From contig NZ_QVAI01000007.1 in NCBI RefSeq assembly GCF_003427025.1, positions 124,001-188,000 on the forward strand: a stretch of DNA of 64,000 bases, written 5' to 3'. Below are positions 53,914 through 61,914 of the stretch, one piece after another (positions within the stretch are counted from its first letter, which is position 1; each line of letters opens with the position of its first letter). The position numbers and the translations under genes were made by a program. The notes beneath the pieces were generated by a model. That model saw only the letters and a list, made by a program, of their open reading frames with translations. It was not told the origin of the DNA and ran no database searches. This DNA comes from Jiangella endophytica (GTDB lineage Bacteria; Actinomycetota; Actinomycetes; Jiangellales; Jiangellaceae).

Positions 53914-55193
53914 CCAACCGGACGCACCATGGGCAGGTCACTTCGGCCGTCGCCATGTGGGCGAACGGCCAGCACCTGGTCGACCCCGATGCGGGCGGCG
54001 TAGAACGAGACGGCCGACGCCGCCATGTAGAGGCGCCAGACCCGGGCCCGCCCCTCACCGGCGAGGTCGACGGCGCGATGCCAGCCGCGTTCCAGGTTGA
54101 CGACCCACGCGCGCAGCGTCCGCGCGTAGTGCTCGCGCAGCGCCTGCACGTCGCGCACCTCGAACCCGCCCGCCTCCAGCCCGTTCACGACGTCGCCGAC
54201 CGGGATCAGCTCGCCGTCGGGAAACACGTAGGCGTCGATGAACGTGCGCCGCGGGCGGGCCAGCCCACCCGCGCGCGGCCGCCCGGACCGCACGATCTGG
54301 TGGTTGAGCAACCGGCCGCCGGGCCGCAGCAGGCCGTACAGGCGGGCGGCGTACTCCGGCCACCTGGCCGACCCCAGGTGCTCGGCCATGCCGACGCTGG
54401 CGACGGCGTCGTACGGGCCGTCGGCGACGTCGCGCCAGTCCTGCACGCGGATCTCGACGGCGTCGGCCAGCCCGGCGTCGGCCACCCGCTGCTTCGCGTA
54501 CTCGGCCTGCGGCACGGACAGCGTCACGCCGACGGCCTCGACGCCGTGCTGCTCGGCGGCGTGCAGCGCGAGCGATCCCCAGCCGGAGCCGACGTCGAGC
54601 AGCCGCATGCCGGACCGCAACCCGAGCTTCTGGCAGATCAGCTCGTTCTTGGCCCGCTGGGCGTCCTCGAGCGTGGCGTCGTCGCCGGTCCAGTAGGCGC
54701 ACGAATAGACCATGGACGGGCCGAGCACCAGCTCGTAGAAGTCGTTGCCGACGTCGTAGTGGTGGCTGATGGCGGCCTGGTCGCGGCCCTTGGAGTGGCG
54801 GTCGCCGGCGAGTACGACCTCCTCGGGCGGCGGCTTCAGCGGCGGGCCGACGGCGCCGAGCACGACGGCCAGCCGGATGACCTCGGCGCGGTCGGCGGCG
54901 GTGAACCGGCCGCGGTCGCCCAGCTCGCGCAGGGCGTCGTCAAGCCTGGTCAGGGCGTCGTCGAGGTCGCCCTCGACGTCGAGCTCACCGGCCACCCAGC
55001 CACGGGCGAGGCCGATCTCGTCGGGTTGCCACAGCAGCCGGCGCAGCGCGCGGCGGGACCGGATGACCAGCACGGGGCCGTCCGTCGGACCGGCGTGCGC
55101 GCCGTCCCAGGTGCGGATGCCCAGCGGCAGCGGCCGTCCGAGCAGCCGCTCGAGTAGTCCTGCGATGCGTCCCGCCGCTCCCCCAGTGGACAT
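53901..55193 (-). CDS. cfa: Cyclopropane-fatty-acyl-phospholipid synthase
   Basis: A 430-residue SAM-dependent enzyme that adds a methylene group to double bonds of membrane lipids. The bicarbonate/lipid region ISHHYDVGNDFYELVLG (142-158) and FSCAYWTG-like VYSCAYWTG are followed by SAM motif I LLDVGSGWGSLALHAAE (198-214), then SVGMAEHLG and EHYARTLRAWVVNLERGW near the C terminus. An N-terminal SCP2-like segment (residues 1-110) is also typical. It heads the cfa, ACT, def run. It is peripheral on the inner membrane. Confidence 0.93.
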   Translation of the reverse strand: MSTGGAAGRIAGLLERLLGRPLPLGIRTWDGAHAGPTDGPVLVIRSRRALRRLLWQPDEIGLARGWVAGELDVEGDLDDALTRLDDALRELGDRGRFTAADRAEVIRLAVVLGAVGPPLKPPPEEVVLAGDRHSKGRDQAAISHHYDVGNDFYELVLGPSMVYSCAYWTGDDATLEDAQRAKNELICQKLGLRSGMRLLDVGSGWGSLALHAAEQHGVEAVGVTLSVPQAEYAKQRVADAGLADAVEIRVQDWRDVADGPYDAVASVGMAEHLGSARWPEYAARLYGLLRPGGRLLNHQIVRSGRPRAGGLARPRRTFIDAYVFPDGELIPVGDVVNGLEAGGFEVRDVQALREHYARTLRAWVVNLERGWHRAVDLAGEGRARVWRLYMAASAVSFYAARIGVDQVLAVRPHGDGRSDLPMVRPVGWSL

Positions 55194-55301
55194 GGCGACC
55201 TCCCCGTCCGTACCCTCCCGCCACGCTAGCGAGACGAGAGAGTCGCTGCCACGCCTTTCGGCCGGGGCTGCCCACGGCGGGCGGGGCGTCCGCGCGGTGG
55301 C

Positions 55302-56717
55302 TCAGCCGCGCGGCAGCCGGCCGCCCGCCGTGGTGGCGGTCTCCGACGGACGCTCGCCGGCCGACGGCCCGGGCCTGGAGGCCCGCGGCTCGACCGGCTG
55401 CGCGGCACGGCGGAAGTCCTCGCGTGGCATCCGCATGCGGCCGAGCGTGACGACCTCGCGCTTGAACAGCAGCGCCAGGGTCCAGTCGACGACCACGCGG
55501 GCCTTACGGTTGAACGTCGGCATCTTGCTCATGTGGTAAGTGCGGTGCATGAACCAGGCCGCGAAGCCGCGCACCTTGATGCCGTAGGTGTGCGCGACAC
55601 CCTTGTACAGGCCGAGGCTGGCGACCGAGCCGATGTACTTGTGCTTGTACGGCTTCGGCACCTGGCCCTCGAGCGTGGCGACGATGTTCTTCGCCAGCAA
55701 CTTCGCCTGCCGCACCGCGTGCTGGGCGTTGGGCGCCGTGTAGATGCCCGGCTGCCCGGCGGTGAGGTCCGGGATGGCGGCGTTGTCGCCGGCCGCCCAG
55801 GCGTCCTCGATGCCGTCGACGCGCATCTCCGGCAGGCAGCGCAGCCGGCCCTTCTCGTCGAGGGGCAGGTCGGTGTTCGCGAGGACGGGGTTGGCCTTGA
55901 CGCCCGCGGTCCACACGATGGTGTCGGCGTCGAACGGCCGGCCCTTGGACAGCACGACGTGGCCGTCGACGCACGACTCCAGCAGCGTCTCGAGACGGAT
56001 CTCGATGTCGCGCTTGCTCAGCTCGACGACGGTGTACTCGCCCATCTCGGGACCGACCTCGGGCAGGATGCGCCCGGCCGCCTCGACCAGCACCCAGCGC
56101 ATGTCACTGGGCTTCAGCTGCGGGTAGTAACGCAGCGCGTAGCGCGCCATGTCCTCCAGCTCGCCGAGCGCCTCGACGCCGGCGAACCCGCCGCCGACGA
56201 ACACGAACGTCAGCGCTCGCTTGCGCAGCTCCGGATCGGTGGTGGACGCCGCGACGTCGAGGCGGTCGAGGACGTGGTTGCGCAGTGCGATGGCCTCTTC
56301 GATCTGCTTGAAGCCGATGCCCACCTCGGCGAGACCGGGGATCGGCAGCGTGCGCGAGATGGACCCGAGCGCGACGACGAGGATGTCGTAGCCCAGGTCG
56401 TACTCCTCGCCGATCTCCGGCTTCACGGTGACCGTCTTGGCGGCGTGGCTGATGGCGGTGACCTCGCCGGTGATGACGTTGCTGCGCTTCAGCACCCGCC
56501 GGAGGGGCACGACGACGTGCCGCGGCTCCAGGGACCCGGCCGCCGCCTCGGGCAGGAACGGCTGATAGGTCATGTACGAGCGCGGGTCGATGACGGTGAT
56601 GCGCGCCTGGCTGCGCTTGAGAGAGCGCTGCAGACCGAGCGCGGTGTACATGCCGACGTACCCGCCGCCGACGATGAGGATGTGCGGGGTTCCGGTGCGT
56701 CCGACTCTCCCGTTCAT
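55302..56717 (-). CDS. ndh: Type II NADH dehydrogenase
   Basis: A 471-residue flavoprotein that passes electrons from NADH to menaquinone without pumping protons. It has the FAD site VGGGYVGMYTALGLQ (16-30), NADH site FVGGGFAGVEALGELEDM (173-190), AWAAGDNAAIPD in the late FAD region, the quinone-side QHAVRQAKLLAKNI and a C-terminal amphipathic segment (FMHRTYHMSKMPTFNRKARVVVDWTLALLF) that binds the membrane. A long Pro/Ser/Arg tail is extra. A perfect Rex operator lies 19 bp upstream, so it should be induced when NADH is high. Confidence 0.93.
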   Translation of the reverse strand: MNGRVGRTGTPHILIVGGGYVGMYTALGLQRSLKRSQARITVIDPRSYMTYQPFLPEAAAGSLEPRHVVVPLRRVLKRSNVITGEVTAISHAAKTVTVKPEIGEEYDLGYDILVVALGSISRTLPIPGLAEVGIGFKQIEEAIALRNHVLDRLDVAASTTDPELRKRALTFVFVGGGFAGVEALGELEDMARYALRYYPQLKPSDMRWVLVEAAGRILPEVGPEMGEYTVVELSKRDIEIRLETLLESCVDGHVVLSKGRPFDADTIVWTAGVKANPVLANTDLPLDEKGRLRCLPEMRVDGIEDAWAAGDNAAIPDLTAGQPGIYTAPNAQHAVRQAKLLAKNIVATLEGQVPKPYKHKYIGSVASLGLYKGVAHTYGIKVRGFAAWFMHRTYHMSKMPTFNRKARVVVDWTLALLFKREVVTLGRMRMPREDFRRAAQPVEPRASRPGPSAGERPSETATTAGGRLPRG

Positions 56718-56735
56718 GTCTCCAAGAGTAGGGGC

Positions 56736-56753
56736 TTGTGAATGCGTTCACAA
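56736..56753. promoter_or_regulatory. Rex operator upstream of ndh
   Basis: TTGTGAATGCGTTCACAA matches the Rex box TTGTGAA-N4-TTCACAA perfectly, within a longer 11-bp inverted repeat (GGGCTTGTGAA and TTCACAAGCCC, 56732-56757). Rex is the NADH/NAD-sensing repressor of Gram-positive bacteria, and ndh is a known Rex target. The site also covers the stop codon of the flavin-reductase-like gene. Confidence 0.85.
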
Positions 56754-57377
56754 GCCCTTTGACGGTGCGCTCGGCCACATCGTCGGCGTCTCGGACCGGA
56801 AGCTGTGTCCTCGCTCCTCGCCGAGGCCGAAATAATGCCGGAAGTTGTAGATCAACGGGCTCCACCGGGCCGGGTCGACGTGCTGCGTGCCCGGCACGAC
56901 GATGTCCGGATCGGCATGCACGCGCAGCACCCGGGCCTCGACGATGACGAACTCCTCCGCCGCGTCGTGCCGGACCACCACGGCCCTCGCCTCCAGCTGC
57001 AACGGGCACTCGGCCACCACCGGCGGGCCGACGAGATCGGCCGGCGCGGGACTGAGGCCGGCGGCGGCGTACTTCTCCGGCTCGTACCGGAACCGCGGCT
57101 TGCTCGCGGGTACCGGATCGCGGCCGGTGAGCGGGGCCAGCCGCTCGACCGCGCGCCATTGGTCCGGCGCCGGGAAGTTGATCGTGAGGTCCGGCCGGGC
57201 GGCGAGGTTGGCCGCCGTCTGCCCCTCCGGGCCCAGCCCGAGCACCACGACCTGGCCGAGCGCCCAGGCCGACGACATCGGCGCCAGGTTGGCCGTGCCG
57301 TCCGGGTTCTCGGTCGCCAGCAGCGCCACCGGCGTGCCGACGTACAGGATGCTGGGGGCGATCGTCACGTGTTCCAC
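56748..57377 (-). CDS. Flavin-reductase-like FMN-binding domain protein
   Basis: A 209-residue protein with the FMN-binding split-barrel of the flavin reductase family: YVGTPVALLATENPDGTANLAPMSSAWALGQVVVLGL at 12-48, then the conserved acidic and histidine positions up to NFRHYFGLGEERGHSFRSETPTMW. Such proteins reduce flavins or act as flavin-dependent oxidoreductases. The exact reaction is unknown. GTG 57377 is chosen as the first start within the domain; GTG 57368 is possible. It is divergent from an ArsR-type regulator that likely controls it. Its stop lies inside the Rex box of ndh. Confidence 0.82.
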   Translation of the reverse strand: MEHVTIAPSILYVGTPVALLATENPDGTANLAPMSSAWALGQVVVLGLGPEGQTAANLAARPDLTINFPAPDQWRAVERLAPLTGRDPVPASKPRFRYEPEKYAAAGLSPAPADLVGPPVVAECPLQLEARAVVVRHDAAEEFVIVEARVLRVHADPDIVVPGTQHVDPARWSPLIYNFRHYFGLGEERGHSFRSETPTMWPSAPSKGL

Positions 57378-57444
57378 GCCTGCCGACGCTAGGTGCGTGA
57401 CGGTTCGGCGCCGGCCGAACCGTCCCGGGGCGATGATGGTGGGC

Positions 57445-58233
57445 ATGACCGACACGGCAACGGCGGGAACGGCCCTGGCCGGCCTGGCCGGGCTCCTCGC
57501 CGACCGTACCCGCGCGACGTTCTGCCTGGCGCTGATGGACGGCCGGGCGTGGACCGCCGCCGAACTGGCCTCGACCGCCCGAGTGGCGCGGTCGACGGCC
57601 ACCGAGCAGCTCAACCTGCTGGTGTCCGGCGGCCTGCTCGCCGAGGTGCGGCAGGGCCGGCACCGCTACCTGCGACTGTCCGACGACGCTGCCGAACTGG
57701 TCGAGCACTTGGCGGCGGCCGCCCCACCCGGTGCCGCCTCGCCCGGCGCAGCCTCGCCCGGCGCCGCCTCGCCGGTGCGCTCGCTGACGACCGCGCATCG
57801 TCAACGCGCGCTGGCCGTCGCCCGCACCTGCTACGACCACCTCGCCGGCACGCTCGGCGTCGCGGTGACGGACGCGATGACGGCGCGCGGCCTGCTCTCG
57901 TGGGAACGCGGCCTCACCCTCACCGACGACGGCGACCGCTGGCTGGCCGCCTTGGTCGAGGGCTGGCCACCGGCGGCGCGGCGTCCGCTGGTGCGGTCCT
58001 GCCTGGACTGGACCGAGCGCCGGCCGCACCTCGGCGGTGCCACAGGGGCGGCGCTCTGCTCCCACGCCGTCGATGCCGGCTGGGTGGTGCGGTCGCGGCG
58101 GTCCCGCGCGCTGCGACTCACCGACGTCGGCCGGGCGGCGCTGCGCGAACAGCTGGGACTGGAGCTGCCGGACGGCGTCCCGTCTGGCGCGGTGGACGTC
58201 GCGGCCCGGACGGCCGGCGCCGCCAGGGAGTGA
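57445..58233 (+). CDS. ArsR-type winged-helix regulator with C-terminal extension
   Basis: A 262-residue regulator. Residues 8-90 are an ArsR-like winged helix (LADRTRATFCLALMDGRAWTAAELASTARVARSTATEQLNLLVSGGLLAEVRQGRHRYLRLSDD). A Pro-Gly-Ala-Ala-Ser repeat follows, then about 150 residues (TAHRQRALAVARTCYDHLAGTLGVAVTDAMTARGLL) of the type seen in ArsR proteins with a helical sensor tail, ending in a second wing-like part. It is divergent from the flavin-reductase-like gene. ATG 57445 is used; ATG 57433 and 57436 are close alternatives, and no strong ribosome site decides. Confidence 0.85.
   Translation: MTDTATAGTALAGLAGLLADRTRATFCLALMDGRAWTAAELASTARVARSTATEQLNLLVSGGLLAEVRQGRHRYLRLSDDAAELVEHLAAAAPPGAASPGAASPGAASPVRSLTTAHRQRALAVARTCYDHLAGTLGVAVTDAMTARGLLSWERGLTLTDDGDRWLAALVEGWPPAARRPLVRSCLDWTERRPHLGGATGAALCSHAVDAGWVVRSRRSRALRLTDVGRAALREQLGLELPDGVPSGAVDVAARTAGAARE
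57727..57771. repeat. 15-bp tandem repeat in the ArsR-type gene
   Basis: Three copies of CCCGGYGCMGCCTCG encode the repeated PGAAS linker between the DNA-binding and sensor parts. Copy number changes would alter linker length without breaking the frame. Confidence 0.85.
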
Positions 58234-58263
58234 GCGCAGCTGGGCGGCCGAAGCTGCCGGTGC

Positions 58264-58310
58264 TGTCGGCGCCCGCCCTTAGGGTGGGAGACCCTCCCAA
58301 CCGGGCGGGG
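58264..58310. repeat. REP-like hairpin repeat, copy B (intergenic)
   Basis: The second copy of the 47-bp element seen at 19819-19865 (42 of 47 identical), here 30 bp after the ArsR-type stop. Arms CCCGCCC and GGGCGGG, with inner AGGGTGGG and ACCCTCCC, can form a long GC hairpin that may also end transcription. Confidence 0.75.
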
Positions 58311-58325
58311 ACTACCCACGGACCA

Positions 58326-58420
58326 GCGGCCCAGCCGACCTCCCATCAGGCGAGCCCAGCCCGGCGGCACAGCGGACCTCCCACCAGGCGAGCCCAGCCC
58401 AGCAGCACAGCCGACCTCCC
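58326..58420. repeat. 38-bp tandem repeat, about 2.5 copies
   Basis: Units at 58326-58363 and 58364-58401 differ at four positions; the third (58402-58420) is cut after 19 bp. Each holds GACCTCCC and AGGCGAGCCCAGCCC. With the hairpin at 58264 it fills the 283-bp gap between the ArsR-type and YCII genes; nothing else is visible there. Confidence 0.8.
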
Positions 58421-58516
58421 GGCTGGGCGGCGGCCAGGAGATCTTTCACGGCATCTGTCGATTTCGCCGGCCGTCGTGTGACGGATCGGGTGACAGCACA
58501 CGAGAAGGGACTCCTC

Positions 58517-58843
58517 ATGTCGCACTATCTGATCCTGATCCACCCGCCCGTCCAGGCAGACGACGCCGCCGACCGCGCCGCGCACGACCAGCACGCCGAC
58601 GAGCTGGCGGCGGACGGCACGATCGTCGCGGCGTACGCGCTGCAGCCCGGCGCGCGAACGGTGCGCGCCGGCGGCGTCACCGACGGCCCGTTCCTGGAGA
58701 CGAAGGAGATCGTCGCGGGCATCTACGTCGTCCAGGCACCCGACTTCGACGCGGCCGTCGCGATCGCCGGGCGGAACCCGGTCGTACGAGAGGGCTGCGG
58801 CGTCGAGGTCCGTGAGATCGAGAGCGGCACCGTCCCGGGCTGA
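58517..58843 (+). CDS. YCII/DGPF-domain protein
   Basis: A 108-residue single-domain protein of the YCII family (ferredoxin-like fold). The DGPF signature is in GGVTDGPFLETKEIVAGIYVV, and MSHYLILIHPP begins the first strand. Homologues are often next to ECF sigma factors or occur as stand-alone proteins; the activity is unknown. ATG 58517 follows GAAGGGA. It ends two bases from the convergent UdgB gene. Confidence 0.88.
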   Translation: MSHYLILIHPPVQADDAADRAAHDQHADELAADGTIVAAYALQPGARTVRAGGVTDGPFLETKEIVAGIYVVQAPDFDAAVAIAGRNPVVREGCGVEVREIESGTVPG

Positions 58844-58845
58844 CG

Positions 58846-59685
58846 TCAGCGCGCGGCCGCTGCCCGGCCGAACACGTCGTCGAGCATCGGCTCGGTGAGC
58901 CTGCCGGTGAAGGTGTTCTGCTGGCTCGGGTGGTAGCTGCCGATCAGCCGCACCGGCGTGGTCGCCGCCGACCCGTCCGACGGGTACAGCGTCACCTCGG
59001 CGCCGTGTCCGAACGCCGGCCGCGGCCGGGGCACCGTCAGCCCGGCCCGGCCGAGCGTCCGCAGTGCGGCGGCCCACGCGAACGACCCCAGCGCGACCGC
59101 CGCACGCACCGTCGGCAGCACCAGCTCGACCTCGCGGTCCAGCCACGGCGCGCAGGCGTCGCGCTCCCCCGGCGTCGGCTTGTTGTCCGGCGGCGCGCAG
59201 CGGACGGCGGCGACGATGCGCGCGCCGATCAGCTCCAGGCCGTCGCCCGAGTGCGTCGCCGTCGGCTGGTTGGCCAGCCCGGCACGGTGCAGGGCGGCGT
59301 AGAGCCAGTCGCCGCTGCGGTCGCCGGTGAACACCCGCCCGGTGCGGTTGCCGCCGTTGGCCGCCGGCGCCAGTCCGAACACCAGCACCCGCGGCCGCGG
59401 GTCGCCCCAGCCCGGCGTCGGCCGGCCCCAGTACGGCTGGTCCGCGAACGACTTGCGCTTCTCCCTGGCGACGTCCTCGCGCCAGGTCACGAGCCGCGGG
59501 CAGGCCCGGCACACCGAGGACCGCGCGACCACCTCGGTCAGCGACGCGCCGGCCGCCAGCCGGGCGACATCGTCGGCCGACGCCGCCACCGGGGTGTCAG
59601 CGGTGGCGACGTCGCCGGGCCACCCGGTCCCCGGCGGGACGGGGCTGGGGAACGGGTCGCCGGTGAGCGGGTGTGGGAGCAGCAC
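58846..59685 (-). CDS. udgB: Uracil-DNA glycosylase, family 5
   Basis: A 279-residue DNA repair enzyme that removes uracil and other deaminated bases. Four cysteines for the iron-sulfur cluster are in place (Cys59, Cys62, Cys163, Cys178). Catalytic motif A is [14 protein letters not shown] (104-117), with the Ala-for-Asn/Asp change of family 5, and the later motif is [12 protein letters not shown]. The start is GTG 59685. The length fits actinobacterial UdgB. Confidence 0.92.
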   Translation of the reverse strand: MLLPHPLTGDPFPSPVPPGTGWPGDVATADTPVAASADDVARLAAGASLTEVVARSSVCRACPRLVTWREDVAREKRKSFADQPYWGRPTPGWGDPRPRVLVFGLAPAANGGNRTGRVFTGDRSGDWLYAALHRAGLANQPTATHSGDGLELIGARIVAAVRCAPPDNKPTPGERDACAPWLDREVELVLPTVRAAVALGSFAWAAALRTLGRAGLTVPRPRPAFGHGAEVTLYPSDGSAATTPVRLIGSYHPSQQNTFTGRLTEPMLDDVFGRAAAAR

Positions 59686-59716
59686 CCGCCCATTCTGCCG
59701 GGCCCCGCCCCCATGA

Positions 59717-60853
59717 TCACGGGGCGAGGGTGCCGGTGAGGCGGTCGTAGCGCAGCACCCGGGACTCGCTGTCGGCCGGATCGGCCAGGCCGGTGACCTC
59801 GATCGCGGTGACGCCGAGGCGGACCCGGTCGATCGTGGCGACCCGCAGCCACGGCGAGCCGTCGCGCAGCACCGTGACCTCGTCGAGCAGCGTGCCGTCG
59901 CGGCCGGCGGCGATGGCGTACGTCGGCCCGGTGGGCGCGGCGATGTCGATGCCGCCGTCCCCGCGCAGCGTCATCGTGCAGGTGAGGTTGCCGCGGCCGC
60001 CGTTCGCCGTCCCGATGAAGTCGTACAGCGGGGCCGGCTCACCGACGTAGTAGCGCAGCCGGCCCAGCCCGGTGACGTCCATGCCGTTGTAATAGTTGCG
60101 GCCCTCGCGGTCCAGCCACAGGTGCGGGTTGTGCGTCTTGGCGCTGAAGTCCGGGCCGGAGTTGTAGGAGATGTGCCAGTGCGGCGGGTTGTCGGCGTGC
60201 AGCGTGTTGTTGGTCTCGAAGCCCATCAGCACCCACCGGTGCCCCTTCGCCGCCGCTGTCGCGACCAGGCCCGACGCGTGGCAGATGTAGTTGGCGGCGA
60301 CCAACTGGTGCACGACCGAGCGGACCTGGCCGGCCGGCCACGGCACCGTCGTCCACGGCCCGGCGACGCGGTCCGGGTCGTTGTGCTCGATCCGCCAGTT
60401 CATCCCGGGCACGTTCTCCGGGATGCTCCACACCTGCAGCGTCGGCTGGTTCGCGTCGGCGGACGTCAGCCGCACCGGGAGCGTGAACGTGAACCGGTCA
60501 CTGTCGGCGGGGTCGGGGCGCACCGCCAGGCGGGTGTCCTGGTGCACGACGGCCGCGACGGCGACGCCCGGCCAGCGCACCGAGATCTCCACGCCGTCGT
60601 CGTCGCGGGGCCCGACGACGAACGTGTAGTACTCCGCCCGGCTGGCGACGGAGTAGCGCTCGCCGGCCAGGATCGCGTAGCCGGCCGGCAGCGTGATCTC
60701 CGGGACGCCGGGGGTGTCCGGGCGGGTGCGGACCAGGCGGAACGCGGCGTACGCGGTGGGCTCGGCGGCGGTGGCGGTGGGCGGGACGGTCAGGGCGAGA
60801 CCCGCCGCGGAGGCACCCGCGATGAGTGTGCGCCGGCTCAGTGCTGCGGACAT
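59717..60853 (-). CDS. Tat-exported protein of unknown function
   Basis: A 378-residue protein with a twin-arginine signal ([27 protein letters not shown], residues 5-31). The mature part appears mostly beta-structured. It contains [56 protein letters not shown], rich in His, Asn and Trp, which could bind metal or sugar. I do not recognise the family. ATG 60853 is chosen because it starts the signal; the longer frame to 60892 is unlikely. It stands alone between UdgB and a divergent SRPBCC gene. Confidence 0.8.
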   Translation of the reverse strand: MSAALSRRTLIAGASAAGLALTVPPTATAAEPTAYAAFRLVRTRPDTPGVPEITLPAGYAILAGERYSVASRAEYYTFVVGPRDDDGVEISVRWPGVAVAAVVHQDTRLAVRPDPADSDRFTFTLPVRLTSADANQPTLQVWSIPENVPGMNWRIEHNDPDRVAGPWTTVPWPAGQVRSVVHQLVAANYICHASGLVATAAAKGHRWVLMGFETNNTLHADNPPHWHISYNSGPDFSAKTHNPHLWLDREGRNYYNGMDVTGLGRLRYYVGEPAPLYDFIGTANGGRGNLTCTMTLRGDGGIDIAAPTGPTYAIAAGRDGTLLDEVTVLRDGSPWLRVATIDRVRLGVTAIEVTGLADPADSESRVLRYDRLTGTLAP

Positions 60854-60978
60854 GTGAAGGCCTTTCTCTCGTGGAGTCGATGACCGTGTCACGTCCGAAT
60901 CGTCAGGGTATGCCGTGAACCGGCACAGGGCGATGAGCTGAACGGCAGTTGAAGACCGGCGCTGCTACGGTTCACCGC

Positions 60979-61413
60979 ATGACCGGTGCGCGGCATCACC
61001 TGTCCGGCGGCCTGCACGTCGCCCTGCCGCCGGCCGATGCGTTCGCGCTGTTCACGCCGCGCGGCGAGGTCGTCTGGGCGCCCGGCTGGGAGCCACGGTT
61101 CCCGGTCCCCACGGACGACGACGCCGCGCCCGGCATCGTCTTCGAGACCGAGGCGCGCGGCGCACGCACCAGCTGGATCGTGCTGCACCGCGACCCCGGC
61201 CGGAGCATCTCGTACGCCCGGGTGACGCCCGGATCGCGAGCGGGCACCGTGCGGGTCGAGCTGCGACCCGACGGCGCCGGCGGCAGCGACGTCACAGTCA
61301 CCTACGAGCTGACGGCGCTGTCGGAGCCCGCGGAGGCGGAGCTGGACCGGTTCGCCGCCGGGTTCGCCGACTACCTGCGGTCGTGGGAGACGGCGATCGC
61401 CGCGCTGCCCTGA
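60979..61413 (+). CDS. SRPBCC-family protein
   Basis: A 144-residue protein of the START/Bet v 1-like (SRPBCC) fold. Landmarks are GGLHVALPPADAFALFTPRGEVVWAPGWEPRF at the start, SWIVLHRDPGRSISYARVTPGSRAGTVRVELRP, and the terminal helix EAELDRFAAGFADYLRSWETAIAAL. Members bind hydrophobic ligands in the cytosol; the ligand is unknown. ATG 60979 is used; an in-frame TTG at 60949 is weaker. Its last 43 bp overlap an rpmF-like remnant on the other strand. Confidence 0.83.
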   Translation: MTGARHHLSGGLHVALPPADAFALFTPRGEVVWAPGWEPRFPVPTDDDAAPGIVFETEARGARTSWIVLHRDPGRSISYARVTPGSRAGTVRVELRPDGAGGSDVTVTYELTALSEPAEAELDRFAAGFADYLRSWETAIAALP

Positions 61414-61574
61414 GGCCGCCCGCGGTACCGGCCGCAGGACGGGCAGGCCGTGTGCGCCGGCGTGAGCTCGCCGCAGGCCGGGTTCGGGCAGCTCACCAGC
61501 CGCGGCACGGCGATGGCCCTGCGCCACTGCGCCCGGTGGTGCCGGACGTTCGAGCGGGACTTCCTGCGGAACAA
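61371..61574 (-). pseudogene. rpmF: rpmF-like remnant (ribosomal protein L32)
   Basis: The frame FRRKSRSNVRHHRAQWRRA, then VSCPNPACGELTPAHTACPSCGRYRGR, matches L32 of the zinc-binding type, with four cysteines (the first pair spaced by four residues instead of two). The usual start MAVPKRK is missing. VPQ of that segment lies in a neighbouring frame just before (bases about 61560-61570), as if a base was lost. Only a TTG at 61572-61574 offers a start. A working L32 with a TTG start cannot be excluded, but a decayed paralogue is more likely. It overlaps the end of the SRPBCC gene. Confidence 0.6.
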
Positions 61575-61914
61575 GGAACTGGACCTGGGTCTCCTCTGGG
61601 TCTGGTCTGAGCCGGTGGGTCGGATCCGCCGGACGGGGCGGGTCGCGACCGACCTCGGGCTCGACCCCAGGGCCCACGCCTTCGAGCGACGCGGGTGTGG
61701 GACGGCAGCCATGGGTGACGGCACGCACGGGGAGTCCTCGAGGTGGAACGAGCAGGACACGCTGAGGCAGCCCTGCACGGTGTTCACCGGCAGGGCTGGG
61801 GCGGGGTCGCTAGGACGCCCAGGGCGTGTCGGACTGCTCGCAGACCATGGGCAGACGGTGACAACGGCGGCGACGCGGGCCAACCGGTTTTCGCGGCGGC
61901 CGGCCGGGCTCGGC
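61575..61914. other. Gap without a supported gene
   Basis: A 340-bp stretch between the rpmF-like remnant and ppx/gppA. Long frames exist on both strands but have no recognisable domain and only GC-driven openness. The one clear feature is the stem-loop at 61768-61798. Upstream of the remnant it could carry its promoter; I see no tRNA or palindromic operator here. Confidence 0.5.
61768..61798 (-). terminator. Stem-loop after ppx/gppA
   Basis: CAGCCCTGC and GCAGGGCTG (61768-61776 and 61790-61798) pair perfectly, and the inner CGGTG and CACCG extend the stem after one bulged A, leaving a tiny TT loop. It is about 117 bp past the ppx stop and probably ends the eno, ftsB, DUF501, ppx transcription unit. 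Confidence 0.55.

Noticed and set aside
56732-56757. Inverted repeat before ndh as a simple terminator
   Set aside because: The inner 18 bp match the Rex operator exactly and no T-run follows in the relevant direction, so an operator is the better reading, although termination cannot be excluded.
58326-58420. Tandem repeat as a CRISPR array
   Set aside because: Units are head to tail without unique spacers and no cas genes are present.
61575-61914. A tRNA gene expected near ppx in some actinobacteria
   Set aside because: No cloverleaf with a T-loop GTTCGA-type sequence was found in this gap on either strand.
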